23,529 nucleotides of DNA, taken from contig JBAUHN010000064.1 in the NCBI GenBank assembly GCA_049680295.1, positions 1-23,529 on the forward strand, given 5' to 3'. The number at the start of each line of letters is the position of its first letter. Positions within the stretch are counted from its first letter, which is position 1. Origin of the DNA: JBAUHN01 sp049680295. GTDB lineage: Bacteria > Pseudomonadota > Alphaproteobacteria > Rhodobacterales > Rhodobacteraceae. Under the pieces are notes generated by a model, which did no database searches, was not told the DNA's origin, and saw only the letters and a program-made list of their open reading frames with translations. Shown piece after piece: positions 7,051 through 14,897 of this stretch. A program made the translations under genes and the position numbers.

Positions 7051-7584
7051 ATGGGCCGCAGTATTGATTACGGCAATTTGATGCACGATGCGATGCGTGG
7101 GTTAATTCGCAACGTGCTGTTGGATGTGTCAGACAACGGGCTGCCGGGGGCGCATCATTTCTTTATCACCTTCGACACCAGCCATCCGGATGCGGAACTG
7201 GCCGACTGGCTATCAGATCGCTATCCCGGTGAAATGACCGTGGTGATGCAGCATTGGTACGACAATCTGGAAGTTACGGCAGATGGCTTTTCCGTCACGC
7301 TGAATTTTGGCGACGCGCCAGAGCCGCTTTATATTCCCTATGACGCGATCAAGACCTTTGTGGATCCATCGGTCGAATTTGGACTGCGGTTCGAAACGCA
7401 GGAAAAGGATGGCGCCGAGGTTGCGGATGCCACCAGCGATCTTGCCAGCCTGCCGCCGTCGTCCTTGCCCAACGTTACATCGAAATCAAAGCGCACTTCG
7501 CCTGCAAAAGCAGAACCCGATGCCGATGATGGGGCACCGGCCAAAGACGCCGATGTTGTCTCACTGGACAGTTTTCGCAAATAA
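7051..7584 (+). CDS. sspB: SspB-like ClpXP adaptor (alphaproteobacterial SspB)
   Basis: The product is 177 residues. Residues about 3-118 form the SspB substrate-binding domain, recognised by IDYGNLMHDAMRGLIRNVL, GAHHFFITFDTSHP, LSDRYPGEMTVVMQHWYDNL and TLNFGDAPEPLYIPYDAI. SspB binds ssrA-tagged proteins through the tag's N-terminal half and delivers them to ClpXP. A charged, flexible stretch (120-168) leads to a short C-terminal DADVVSLDSFRK tail. The tail sits where SspB carries its ClpX-docking peptide. The start is backed by CCGGAGAA 7 nt upstream. It is convergent with the next gene, 13 nt away. The tmRNA gene that makes its substrates is in the same window. Confidence 0.93.
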   Translation: MGRSIDYGNLMHDAMRGLIRNVLLDVSDNGLPGAHHFFITFDTSHPDAELADWLSDRYPGEMTVVMQHWYDNLEVTADGFSVTLNFGDAPEPLYIPYDAIKTFVDPSVEFGLRFETQEKDGAEVADATSDLASLPPSSLPNVTSKSKRTSPAKAEPDADDGAPAKDADVVSLDSFRK

Positions 7585-7597
7585 GCGGGCTGACGCG

Positions 7598-8143
7598 TTA
7601 TTCGCGTTTCAAAAGCGTTGATACCGAGCGCTGGATCGCACCGCTTCTGATGCTGCTGAAATCCAGGGTTAATCCGTCCTCAGCCAAGGTTCTGTCAAAT
7701 TGCTGGATTTCATACCCGCCTTCCGCATTGATATGCAGCGAATACACCGTCAGTGTCTCATCCTCGATACGGGCCCATACATAGGGTTCGCCCTTCATCG
7801 GGTCCAACTGCACCTCATGGCCAAAGACATTTCGTTTCATCGCGGCACCAAAGACATTGGCGCGATCACTGACGACAAAATCAATTGAATAGGATTTCTC
7901 TTTGACGGAGCCATCTGCCCGCGTTGTATTGGACCGCCATTCCACTCGGAACCCGTCACTTGTTTCCGAGATGTTGACGCTCATATCCCGTGGTACTTTG
8001 CTGCCATCTGCCGCGACAACCTCTGCCGAGCCTGAATAGCTGCCGGTAAAGCGTGAAATATCGGCCTGTGCGGACAGGGCCATCATGGCCAAGGCACAAA
8101 ACGCCCCAACGATACGCAGATAAAATGCAGAGGTAGCAGACAT
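7598..8143 (-). CDS. small exported protein, function unknown
   Basis: The product is 181 residues. A Sec-type signal peptide is evident: short polar start, hydrophobic core LRIVGAFCALAMMALS, and a likely SPase I cut after AQA (about residue 27). The mature part is beta-rich (FTGSYSGSAEV, GFRVEWRSNT, EVQLDPMKGEPYVWARI) and looks like a single periplasmic beta-sandwich or lipocalin-like domain, though I recognise no family. AAGGAG sits 9 nt before the ATG. It is divergent from fumC over a 220-nt region and convergent with sspB. It is probably soluble in the periplasm. Confidence 0.8.
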   Translation of the reverse strand: MSATSAFYLRIVGAFCALAMMALSAQADISRFTGSYSGSAEVVAADGSKVPRDMSVNISETSDGFRVEWRSNTTRADGSVKEKSYSIDFVVSDRANVFGAAMKRNVFGHEVQLDPMKGEPYVWARIEDETLTVYSLHINAEGGYEIQQFDRTLAEDGLTLDFSSIRSGAIQRSVSTLLKRE

Positions 8144-8164
8144 GAAAAAACGCTCCTTTCAGAG

Positions 8165-8175
8165 GTAACGGTTAC
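8165..8175. promoter_or_regulatory. palindrome GTAACGGTTAC upstream of the exported-protein gene
   Basis: GTAAC-G-GTTAC is a perfect 11-nt palindrome, 22 nt upstream of the minus-strand gene's start and just before its ribosome binding site. It could be an operator over the start of transcription. No regulator family is assigned. Confidence 0.25.
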
Positions 8176-8294
8176 TGTACCACAGGTTGATGGGCGCAGG
8201 CCCAATCCGGTTGCCCAATCAATATAGCACCTTTGATATGGGGACGTTATGCCAATTTTGTGATCCCGAAACGCAAATGCATCAGATTGACCAA

Positions 8295-8306
8295 AACTGG
8301 CCAGTT
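8295..8306. promoter_or_regulatory. perfect palindrome in the fumC promoter region
   Basis: AACTGGCCAGTT is a perfect 12-nt palindrome that overlaps the first bases of the proposed -35 element. Its placement suggests an operator for a dimeric regulator. It may also be chance. Confidence 0.3.
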
Positions 8307-8333
8307 GCACGTGGATGGACTGGGCGGTAAACC
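8305..8333 (+). promoter_or_regulatory. candidate fumC promoter
   Basis: TTGCAC (8305-8310) and TAAACC (8328-8333) have a 17-nt spacer and lie 30 nt before the fumC ATG. The -35 resembles other TTGCA-type elements in this window (ssrA, purC, zeta gene). Confidence 0.35.
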
Positions 8334-8363
8334 GCTAGAGCATGCAATATGACGGAGTGACCA

Positions 8364-9755
8364 ATGTCTGAGACCCGCACCGAAACCGACAGCTTTGGCC
8401 CTCTTGAGGTTCCCAATGACAAATACTGGGGCGCGCAAACGCAACGCTCGATCCTGAACTTTCCCATTGGCTGGGAAAAACAACCCGTCGCAATCGTGCG
8501 GGCGCTGGGCGTGATCAAGCAGGCCTGCGCACAGGCCAACATGACCCAAGGCACGCTGGACAAGAAACGGGGCGATGCCATCGTGCAAGCCGCAAGCGAA
8601 GTTGTTAGCGGCAAATTCGACGATAATTTCCCATTGGTGGTCTGGCAAACCGGATCCGGCACCCAATCCAACATGAATGCCAATGAGGTCATCGCCAACC
8701 GGGCGATTGAAATCCTGGGCGGTGTAATCGGATCAAAAGACCCTGTTCACCCAAATGATCACTGCAACATGGGGCAGTCCTCGAACGATACTTTCCCTAC
8801 TGCGATGCATATCTCAACGGCGATGATGGCGCGCGATGTGCTGCTGCCCGGTCTGGAAAAGCTACACGCCGCCCTGCAAGCCAAGGTCGAAGCTTTTGAC
8901 GGCATCATCAAGATTGGCCGCACGCACACCCAGGACGCAACCCCGCTGACGCTGGCCCAGGAATTTTCCGGCTACACCCATCAGGTCGCGATGAGCATTG
9001 CGCGTGTTAAGGATGCATTGGGCCGGATTTATGAACTGGCACAGGGTGGCACCGCCGTGGGCACCGGGCTGAACACCAAAAAGGGCTGGGCCGAAATGGT
9101 CGCGGCCAATATGGCGCAGATCACCGGCCTGCCCTTTGTCACCGCCCCCAACAAATTTGAGGCTTTGGCGGCACATGACGCCATGGTCGAGATTTCGGGC
9201 GCCTTGAAAACCGTGTCCGCATCCCTGTTCAAGATCGCCAATGACATCCGTCTTTTGGGCTCTGGTCCGCGCTGCGGGTTGGGTGAATTGGTGTTGCCGG
9301 AAAATGAGCCGGGATCGTCGATCATGCCGGGTAAAGTAAACCCAACCCAATGCGAGGCGCTGACGCAAGTGTGCATTCAGGTCATGGGCAACGACGCTGC
9401 CGTCGGCTTTGCCGGATCGCAGGGGCATTTTGAATTGAACGTATACAAGCCAATGATGGCTTATAACGTATTGCAATCCATGCAGCTTTTGGGCGATGCC
9501 GCCACAACTTTTACCGACAATCTGATCGACGGGTTGCAGGCCGATCCGGTCCGCATCGAAAAACTGATGCGCGAATCCCTGATGTTGGTGACAGCGCTTG
9601 CGCCTGAAATCGGCTATGACAACGCGACCAAAGTTGCCAAGACCGCCCATAAAAACGGCACCACCCTCAAGCAGGAGGCGATTGCACTGGGCTTTGTAGA
9701 TGAAGCCACGTTTGAGCGCGTTGTGCGCCCTGAAAACATGATCGGACCAAAATGA
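8364..9755 (+). CDS. fumC: class II fumarate hydratase
   Basis: FumC reversibly hydrates fumarate to L-malate in the TCA cycle, in the cytoplasm as a homotetramer with no iron-sulfur cluster. The product is 463 residues, the normal length. The family signature GSSIMPGKVNP is at 317-327, with catalytic Ser318. His188 (GRTHTQDA) is the usual second catalytic residue. TGSGTQSNMNANEV (97-109) and the substrate-binding HPNDHCNMGQSSNDT region are intact. The start has CGGAG about 7 nt upstream. The stop overlaps the ATG of the next small gene (ATGA), so fumC leads a three-gene coupled unit. Confidence 0.97.
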   Translation: MSETRTETDSFGPLEVPNDKYWGAQTQRSILNFPIGWEKQPVAIVRALGVIKQACAQANMTQGTLDKKRGDAIVQAASEVVSGKFDDNFPLVVWQTGSGTQSNMNANEVIANRAIEILGGVIGSKDPVHPNDHCNMGQSSNDTFPTAMHISTAMMARDVLLPGLEKLHAALQAKVEAFDGIIKIGRTHTQDATPLTLAQEFSGYTHQVAMSIARVKDALGRIYELAQGGTAVGTGLNTKKGWAEMVAANMAQITGLPFVTAPNKFEALAAHDAMVEISGALKTVSASLFKIANDIRLLGSGPRCGLGELVLPENEPGSSIMPGKVNPTQCEALTQVCIQVMGNDAAVGFAGSQGHFELNVYKPMMAYNVLQSMQLLGDAATTFTDNLIDGLQADPVRIEKLMRESLMLVTALAPEIGYDNATKVAKTAHKNGTTLKQEAIALGFVDEATFERVVRPENMIGPK

Positions 9756-9928
9756 GCACTCCAATCAACTTGAACAAAGTCAAAAAGGAACGCGACCGGT
9801 CGTCCAGAAAAGCGCGTGCAGATGAAAATTCGGTGCGCTTTGGCCAGTCCAAGGCCCAGAAAGACAGCCTGAAGGCCCGCGCGGCAAAAATCGCGCGGAA
9901 CCTGGATGGGCATAAGTCCGAGACATGA
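9752..9928 (+). CDS. small conserved basic protein, DUF4169 family
   Basis: The 58-residue product begins MSTPINLNKVKKERDR and contains RFGQSKAQKDS and a terminal LDGHKSET. This matches DUF4169, a family of about 60 residues known mainly from Rhodobacterales and relatives. It is strongly charged, rich in Lys/Arg and Ala, and probably one long helix. Its ATG overlaps the fumC stop, and its own stop overlaps the start of the next gene, both as ATGA. The tight coupling is the main support that this short frame is real. The function is unknown. Confidence 0.87.
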   Translation: MSTPINLNKVKKERDRSSRKARADENSVRFGQSKAQKDSLKARAAKIARNLDGHKSET

Positions 9929-10155
9929 GCAGCCGCCCGGTGAAACACTCGGTGACCCTGAAAGGTCACCGAACGTCCATTTCACTTGAAGATGCATTCT
10001 GGCACGAATTGCGACACATCGCAGAAGACAGATCGTTACCTGTCAATGCCTTGGTGGCGGAGGTGGATATAGCGCGCCAACCAGACACCGGGTTGGCGTC
10101 CGCTTTACGTGTCTTCGTTTTGACGACGCTGAAAGATCAGATCGAAGCGCGGTAA
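9925..10155 (+). CDS. ribbon-helix-helix domain protein (RHH_4 type)
   Basis: The 76-residue product has a ribbon strand KHSVTLKGHRTSISLEDAFW (about 7-26) followed by two helices (WHELRHIAEDR and PVNALVAEVDI). This is the layout of RHH_4-type DNA-binding proteins of alphaproteobacteria. It starts inside the DUF4169 stop (ATGA). Its 3' end overlaps the 3' end of the convergent aldolase gene by 19 nt, because the stop lies at 10153-10155. It may be a regulator, but no target is evident. Confidence 0.85.
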   Translation: MSSRPVKHSVTLKGHRTSISLEDAFWHELRHIAEDRSLPVNALVAEVDIARQPDTGLASALRVFVLTTLKDQIEAR

Positions 10156-11027
10156 ATCTTGTCGATGTTGCCACCCAGGGCTGCGTTAAATTCCGCGTCC
10201 GACATGTTGACGTTCAGCTTTTCGGTCAGTGCGCGGCTAAAGCTGGCAATCATGCCTGCGTTTTGAGCCAGCTTTTCGCTTGCCTCATCCGTGGAATAAC
10301 CGCCCGACAGGGCCACGACACGCAACACCCGGGGATGCGCTGCCAGACTGTCATAAAGACCCGCCTCATTGGGCAATGTCAATTTCAACATGACATCAAC
10401 ACCTTCTGCCAACCTATTGAGATGATTTTCAATTTCTGACTTCATCATCGCTTCAGCGTCTGATTTTGTCTCAGAATGAATGTTGATCTCAGGCTCGATG
10501 ATCGGCACCAGACCGGCCGCCACAACCTGTGCTGCCACCTCAAACTGCTGGGCAATAACATCTGCCACGCCTTGTGCGTTCGCATGATTGATGACCGAGC
10601 GTTCCTTGGTGCCGAAAATCCCCTTGGATTTTGCTTCCGCCAACAAGGCGTCAAGTCCGGGCATTGGTTTCAAAAGCTGCACGCCGTTGTCTTCATCCTC
10701 AAGACCCTTGTCGATCTTGAGAAACGGCACGACGCCGCGTTCAGACCACAACAGATCGGCAACAGGCGTGCCATTGATCGTCTCATTCATTGTGCGTTCA
10801 AACAGGATGGCACCAATGACCTTGGCACTGGTGAAATCATCGGCCAGAATAATCCGGGCGCGCATGTCGTGCATGGCCTGAAACATTTCAGTGTCACCGG
10901 AATAATCTGACGGCTGCACACCGTATAGCGCCAATGCCTTGGGGGTTGATCCACCCGACTGATCCAGAGCTGCAATAAAGCCCTTGCCGCTTTCCATCTG
11001 TGAGCGCTGTGCGTTGGTGTCGACCAT
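10137..11027 (-). CDS. class I fructose-bisphosphate aldolase
   Basis: The product is 296 residues, the size of the short bacterial class I aldolases. It cleaves fructose-1,6-bisphosphate to dihydroxyacetone phosphate and glyceraldehyde-3-phosphate through a Schiff base. The Schiff-base Lys is Lys215 in DVMLKLTLP. Other active-site parts are AALDQSGGSTPKAL (19-32), LKIDKGLE (103-110), PIIEPEI (175-181) and the phosphate-binding SGGYS (241-245). No metal site is needed. The start has ACGGAG about 8 nt upstream. It is downstream of the P450 gene on the same strand (69-nt gap), but the P450 stop and a separate leader suggest its own promoter. Confidence 0.95.
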   Translation of the reverse strand: MVDTNAQRSQMESGKGFIAALDQSGGSTPKALALYGVQPSDYSGDTEMFQAMHDMRARIILADDFTSAKVIGAILFERTMNETINGTPVADLLWSERGVVPFLKIDKGLEDEDNGVQLLKPMPGLDALLAEAKSKGIFGTKERSVINHANAQGVADVIAQQFEVAAQVVAAGLVPIIEPEINIHSETKSDAEAMMKSEIENHLNRLAEGVDVMLKLTLPNEAGLYDSLAAHPRVLRVVALSGGYSTDEASEKLAQNAGMIASFSRALTEKLNVNMSDAEFNAALGGNIDKIYRASI

Positions 11028-11096
11028 TAAAATTCTCCGTACAAATGATTCCCCACCAGCGGTTATCTAGAACAACTACGGCAATATTGGTACATG

Positions 11097-12452
11097 TTAG
11101 CGGCGGACAAAGCGCAGCCAAATGCCATTCCTTGATCGCACAGTCAGATGGGCCACCGGCACCGGCGGTTCAGGGTCGGCTATTTCGACCTTGAAATCCC
11201 GCAATATCCGCGACAGGATCAACGGCCCTTCGACCATCGCAACCCCTGCCCCCGGACAAACACGCGGCCCGGCGCTAAAGGGGATATAGGCCGTGCGCTG
11301 GCAGGTCTTGCCATTGTCAGTGTGCCATCGCCCCGGATCAAACCCATCAGGATTGTCCCAAAGCCGGGTATGCCTGTGCAGATGCCACGGGCTGAGCACC
11401 AGTTGCGCACCAACCGGGATTTTTCTGTCGCGGAAAACCTGCGATTTTGTTGATTGGCGCACCATCATTGGCACCGGCGGATACAGGCGCAGGGTTTCGC
11501 GAAACACATCGCGGCTGATCTTAAGCCTGGACATCACCGCCAGATCACAGCTCTGCACGGCGCGGGCTTCGGACGCGACCCGATCTTGCCAATCCGGGTA
11601 GCGCGCCAGCAAATACAGCGACCAGGCCAAGGCCGAAGCGCTGGTCTCATGGCCCGCCAAAAAGAAGATCGCGACCTGATCAATCATTTCCGAGGTTGAA
11701 AATGTTTTGCCGGTGACGGGATCAACCGTTGTCATGATTTTGGTCGCCAGATCATCCGGTGCCGTCCCTGCTGTGATCTCGGCCATCCTGGCATGGGTCA
11801 ATTGCGCCAAAAGACCGCGTATTTTCCTGGCACTGGCGCGGGTGCTTTTGCGAAAAGGCCGTGGCATCCAGCGCGGCAACGGCACGAAAGCCGCGATATT
11901 GAGGATGGGCTGGCTGCGTTGGTAAGCTTGGAATTCCGCAAAAACCGCGCCTGCGACCTCGTTGTCAATCGGAATGGAAAACAACATGCGAAATATCACA
12001 TCCGCCGCCGCGTGACTGGTCAGTTTCTCGACCTGAACCGGTTCGGGGGGGGCATCGTGCAGGCGTTTTGCCATTGCCTCGGACGCATCCCAAATGGCGG
12101 GAAAGGTTTGACGTAGCCGTCCACCTTCAAACGCGGGATCAATGATGCGGCGCTGACGCTGCCACGTGTCGCCATTGGTCAGAAATACGGAGTTGCCCAA
12201 AAGCGGGCGCAACCCTTCGCTGATGCGGTCGGATTTTGGAAAGTCACCGGGGCGGTCTTTGAGCAGCGTTTGCACCAAATCGGGTTGGTTCACCAAATAC
12301 GACCGAAAGAACGGTGTGCGAAATTCCGCCATCCACGCGCCATACAGACGCGCGGGCTGGGCCGACAAGATGTCTTGCCTGAACAGCTGCACATAGCGCC
12401 ACAGGGACACTTTTTCGGGCCGGTCGGCCGGTTTGGGCGGTAGATCAGTCAT
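11097..12452 (-). CDS. cytochrome P450
   Basis: This 451-residue monooxygenase has all hallmark motifs. The C-helix is WQRQRR (97-102). The I-helix oxygen-activation motif is AGHETS (266-271). ExxR is ETLR (319-322), and the heme loop is FSAGPRVCPG (392-401) with heme-ligand Cys399. There is no membrane anchor, so it is soluble as in typical bacterial P450s and needs a separate redox partner, none of which is nearby. Its ATG overlaps the stop of the upstream membrane-hydrolase gene (ATGA), so the two are translationally coupled and perhaps act on one lipophilic substrate. The substrate cannot be inferred from sequence. Confidence 0.95.
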   Translation of the reverse strand: MTDLPPKPADRPEKVSLWRYVQLFRQDILSAQPARLYGAWMAEFRTPFFRSYLVNQPDLVQTLLKDRPGDFPKSDRISEGLRPLLGNSVFLTNGDTWQRQRRIIDPAFEGGRLRQTFPAIWDASEAMAKRLHDAPPEPVQVEKLTSHAAADVIFRMLFSIPIDNEVAGAVFAEFQAYQRSQPILNIAAFVPLPRWMPRPFRKSTRASARKIRGLLAQLTHARMAEITAGTAPDDLATKIMTTVDPVTGKTFSTSEMIDQVAIFFLAGHETSASALAWSLYLLARYPDWQDRVASEARAVQSCDLAVMSRLKISRDVFRETLRLYPPVPMMVRQSTKSQVFRDRKIPVGAQLVLSPWHLHRHTRLWDNPDGFDPGRWHTDNGKTCQRTAYIPFSAGPRVCPGAGVAMVEGPLILSRILRDFKVEIADPEPPVPVAHLTVRSRNGIWLRFVRR

Positions 12453-13675
12453 GGGACAAGAGATGTGAATTTTGAATGCGGTTGATCAATCCGTGATTTC
12501 GACGCGGCGCGACCGTCAAACCGGTCTTGTAATGTCACCGGGCCCGCGGTGATCTGGAAATAATCGTAATCTCGGGGCTGGTCGAAAGCGCACATATATT
12601 GAAAATGCAGCCGAAAGAACCGCCAACGCAGGGCCTTCCACCGGGCAGGCGACAGGGTTTGTGAAAACGCGGCTGAGATGACCAGTGGCCAGCGTTTGTC
12701 AGCAGGTGCCACGCCTGACACAGATACCGGATCGCACAGCGCAAACGCACAGCCATCACCCGGTGCCGAGACATCGAGCCATGTTACGACCTCTTGCGCG
12801 GACAGGAAGTGCAGGTCGGCCCGCAACCGAAAAGCGTTTGGCAGGAACGACACCATTGGCACCACATGTCCCAGCGACAGAAATGCAAGTTTAGGACCAG
12901 ATTTTGACACCTGTCCAGACCGGATCAAATCTGCCAATACCGAGACCGCGATATGTGCGCCTGAGGAATGACCGACGACCAAGACTTCATCCACTTCTTC
13001 GGAAAAGGCCTGCACGATTGTTTGGGTGAATTCGGCAATACGTTGTTCCATTTCAGGGGTATTTGCGCCATATGATGCGGCAGAGAACGCGTAGTCATGC
13101 ATGAGGTAGTAGGCAAAGAACCGACTGTCCCATGCCTTGAATTGACGCAGCAAGGTCCAGCTAAGCCCGCCGGCCAAAATCAAACCAAGAATGGCAGGTA
13201 AACCCATGATTTCAATTGTGACTTTGCAGGTGATCCAAAACGCTGTGAGTGCGATAGCCAGTTGCAACAGCAGCATTCCGACGGGGTAAAATGCCGCGAT
13301 TACCGGACCTTTGCGCAGGCGCATCAACCGCCCCAATGTGCCGGTCGAGATATAGATCCACGCGGTGCGCACAAGCTGGGCGTAGGTTGCAAGAATAGAT
13401 GCGTCCATGCTGTTTTGCACGATATCAGACCAGACCAGTACATCGACATCAGCCCGTACCCGCGCGCCATCCATCACCGCATCCACCTGCCAGCCATAAG
13501 GTCCATCACCGGTTTTGGCAGTGATGCCGATCTGGTAGCCGGAAATTTCCGCCTGTGCCATGCTTTCGCTGCGAAAAAGTTCCCGGTAACGGCGCGGCGG
13601 GATCGGGTCGTAGCCGGGAATGTAGAACACCCTGCGACGCGTGACGGCTGGATTTTTAGACGTGTCGCTGGGCAT
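12449..13675 (-). CDS. membrane-associated alpha/beta-hydrolase-like protein
   Basis: The 408-residue product begins with a likely beta strand and oxyanion loop, RRVFYIPGYDPIPPRRY (14-30). Two membrane helices lie at about 129-150 and 156-176. A lipase-type nucleophile elbow VVGHSSGAHIAV (233-244; GxSxG with Ser237) follows, as in alpha/beta hydrolases. An acid and a His are not pinned down; later DVSAPGDGCAF and FQYMCAFDQPRDY are candidate regions. The helices sit between the first strand and the elbow, so the catalytic domain probably faces the cytoplasm on the membrane surface. The gene is coupled to the P450 by an ATGA overlap. TAGGTAGG lies upstream of the start. It may hydrolyse a lipid ester, but this is inference. 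Confidence 0.75.
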   Translation of the reverse strand: MPSDTSKNPAVTRRRVFYIPGYDPIPPRRYRELFRSESMAQAEISGYQIGITAKTGDGPYGWQVDAVMDGARVRADVDVLVWSDIVQNSMDASILATYAQLVRTAWIYISTGTLGRLMRLRKGPVIAAFYPVGMLLLQLAIALTAFWITCKVTIEIMGLPAILGLILAGGLSWTLLRQFKAWDSRFFAYYLMHDYAFSAASYGANTPEMEQRIAEFTQTIVQAFSEEVDEVLVVGHSSGAHIAVSVLADLIRSGQVSKSGPKLAFLSLGHVVPMVSFLPNAFRLRADLHFLSAQEVVTWLDVSAPGDGCAFALCDPVSVSGVAPADKRWPLVISAAFSQTLSPARWKALRWRFFRLHFQYMCAFDQPRDYDYFQITAGPVTLQDRFDGRAASKSRIDQPHSKFTSLVP

Positions 13676-13731
13676 GGCCTACCTATTGATTTCAGCCAGC
13701 TTAGCGCGGTTTTTCGGCGGGTGTAAGGTGC

Positions 13732-14484
13732 CTATCCCAATGCGCCAAGGGCGGGGAAAACCTCCAACAGCCAAAACGAAAATCTGGTGAAAGCGCCGGT
13801 CAGCAGGGCCAATCCCACCGCGACCAACAACGCGCCCATAATCCGCTCAATAGTTTTCATGTAAGGTTTGATCCGGTTCATCACCCCGATGGCGCGGGTG
13901 ATAAACATCGCCGCCAATAGAAACGGAACGCCCAGGCCAATCGCGTAAACCCCCAACAGCAACGTGCCGCGTGCGACCGAGGCCTCAGATGCGGCGAGCG
14001 ACAGGATCGCACCCAATTGTGGGCCGATGCAGGGCGTCCAGCCAAAAGCAAATGCCAACCCCAGAACATAGGCCCCAAAGCTTGATCCCCCCTGATCGCC
14101 TGCATCCATGCGGGCCTCGCGATCCAGAAACGGGATGCGGAAAACGCCCAGGAAATGCAGGCCAAAAACGATGACGACCAGACCGGATAATTGCGAAAAC
14201 AATATCTGGTTTTGTAAAAAGAACGCCCCAAAGGCAGAGGCCGTGAACCCGAGGATCAAGAAGACCGTGCTGAGCCCCAGAACAAAAAACAGCGCGGCAA
14301 TTGTGGCTTTGCGCCGTGATGCCGCTTGATCCGACATCTCGTTTAACGACACACCGCTCATATAGGCCAGATAAGGCGGTACGATGGGCAAGACACAAGG
14401 GCTCAGGAAACTGATAACCCCTGCGACAAGCGCCACGAACATCGCCGGTAAAAGGCCCGCATCAATGATTTCAATTCCAAACAT
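13732..14484 (-). CDS. ccdA: CcdA-type thiol:disulfide membrane transporter
   Basis: This 250-residue protein has six membrane helices. CcdA carries reducing equivalents from cytoplasmic thioredoxin to periplasmic partners such as those of cytochrome c maturation. The paired redox Cys are Cys30 in SFLSPCVLPIVPP and Cys152 in FGWTPCIGP, the invariant CcdA/DsbD positions. I chose Met at 14484 because the protein then begins directly before the first helix. A Met at 14502 is equally possible, and an upstream GTG-type start is unlikely. No ccm or dsb partner is nearby. It is divergent from tusA. Confidence 0.9.
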   Translation of the reverse strand: MFGIEIIDAGLLPAMFVALVAGVISFLSPCVLPIVPPYLAYMSGVSLNEMSDQAASRRKATIAALFFVLGLSTVFLILGFTASAFGAFFLQNQILFSQLSGLVVIVFGLHFLGVFRIPFLDREARMDAGDQGGSSFGAYVLGLAFAFGWTPCIGPQLGAILSLAASEASVARGTLLLGVYAIGLGVPFLLAAMFITRAIGVMNRIKPYMKTIERIMGALLVAVGLALLTGAFTRFSFWLLEVFPALGALG

Positions 14485-14577
14485 AAGGCTTGCATAGGAC
14501 ATCGCGCAGGGCGCGTCACTATTTGCAATGGTCACAACCTTGTGGACAGGTTGAAACATCCCGGCTATCTCGACGGA

Positions 14578-14820
14578 ATGATCCAATCGTCCGACAATGT
14601 GACCGACCTTGATGCCACAGGGCTCCTGTGCCCCCTGCCCGTGCTCAAAGCACGCAAACGGTTACAATCATTGAATATTGGCGACCAATTGCGATTGATT
14701 GCCGATGATCCGGCCGCTGTCATCGACGTGCCGCATTTCTGCGCTGAAGCCGGGCACGTGTTGGTGTCGAGCGTCCAGATCGGCGCGCAGCAGACCTATC
14801 TGATCCGCAAGGGCGGCTGA
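14578..14820 (+). CDS. tusA: TusA-family sulfurtransferase protein
   Basis: The 80-residue product has the TusA fold and the active-site motif LLCPLPVLKARK (about 15-26), in which the first Cys carries the persulfide. GDQLRLIADDPAAVIDVPHF is the typical second half. TusA-type proteins relay sulfur to tRNA thiolation or other sulfur-transfer steps. I preferred ATG 14578 to the GTG at 14542 because it gives the usual family length. A GGA is close to it, but the Shine-Dalgarno is weak. The gene is divergent from ccdA and convergent with rne. Confidence 0.88.
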   Translation: MIQSSDNVTDLDATGLLCPLPVLKARKRLQSLNIGDQLRLIADDPAAVIDVPHFCAEAGHVLVSSVQIGAQQTYLIRKGG

Positions 14821-14844
14821 TTTCCACATCGTTTCTGCAAGAAA

Positions 14845-14870
14845 AAAGGCAGGCCGTCTGGCCCGCCTTT
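14845..14870 (-). terminator. intrinsic terminator downstream of rne
   Basis: On the minus strand AAAGGC-GGGCC-AGAC-GGCC-TGCC forms a GC-rich stem (6-bp outer and 4-bp inner parts, with small mismatch) followed by a run of six T. It lies 28 nt after the rne stop. On the plus strand the same hairpin is followed by only TTT, so it may also serve tusA, more weakly. Confidence 0.8.
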
Positions 14871-14897
14871 CAAAACATTGTTCAAACTGTCCGGGGA

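Noticed and set aside
8862..9764. 300-codon minus-strand frame opposite fumC
   Set aside because: Shadow of the GC-rich fumC gene; no ribosome site and no known family.
14542..14577. GTG start extending TusA upstream
   Set aside because: The 12 extra residues are not typical of the family; ATG 14578 gives the usual length.
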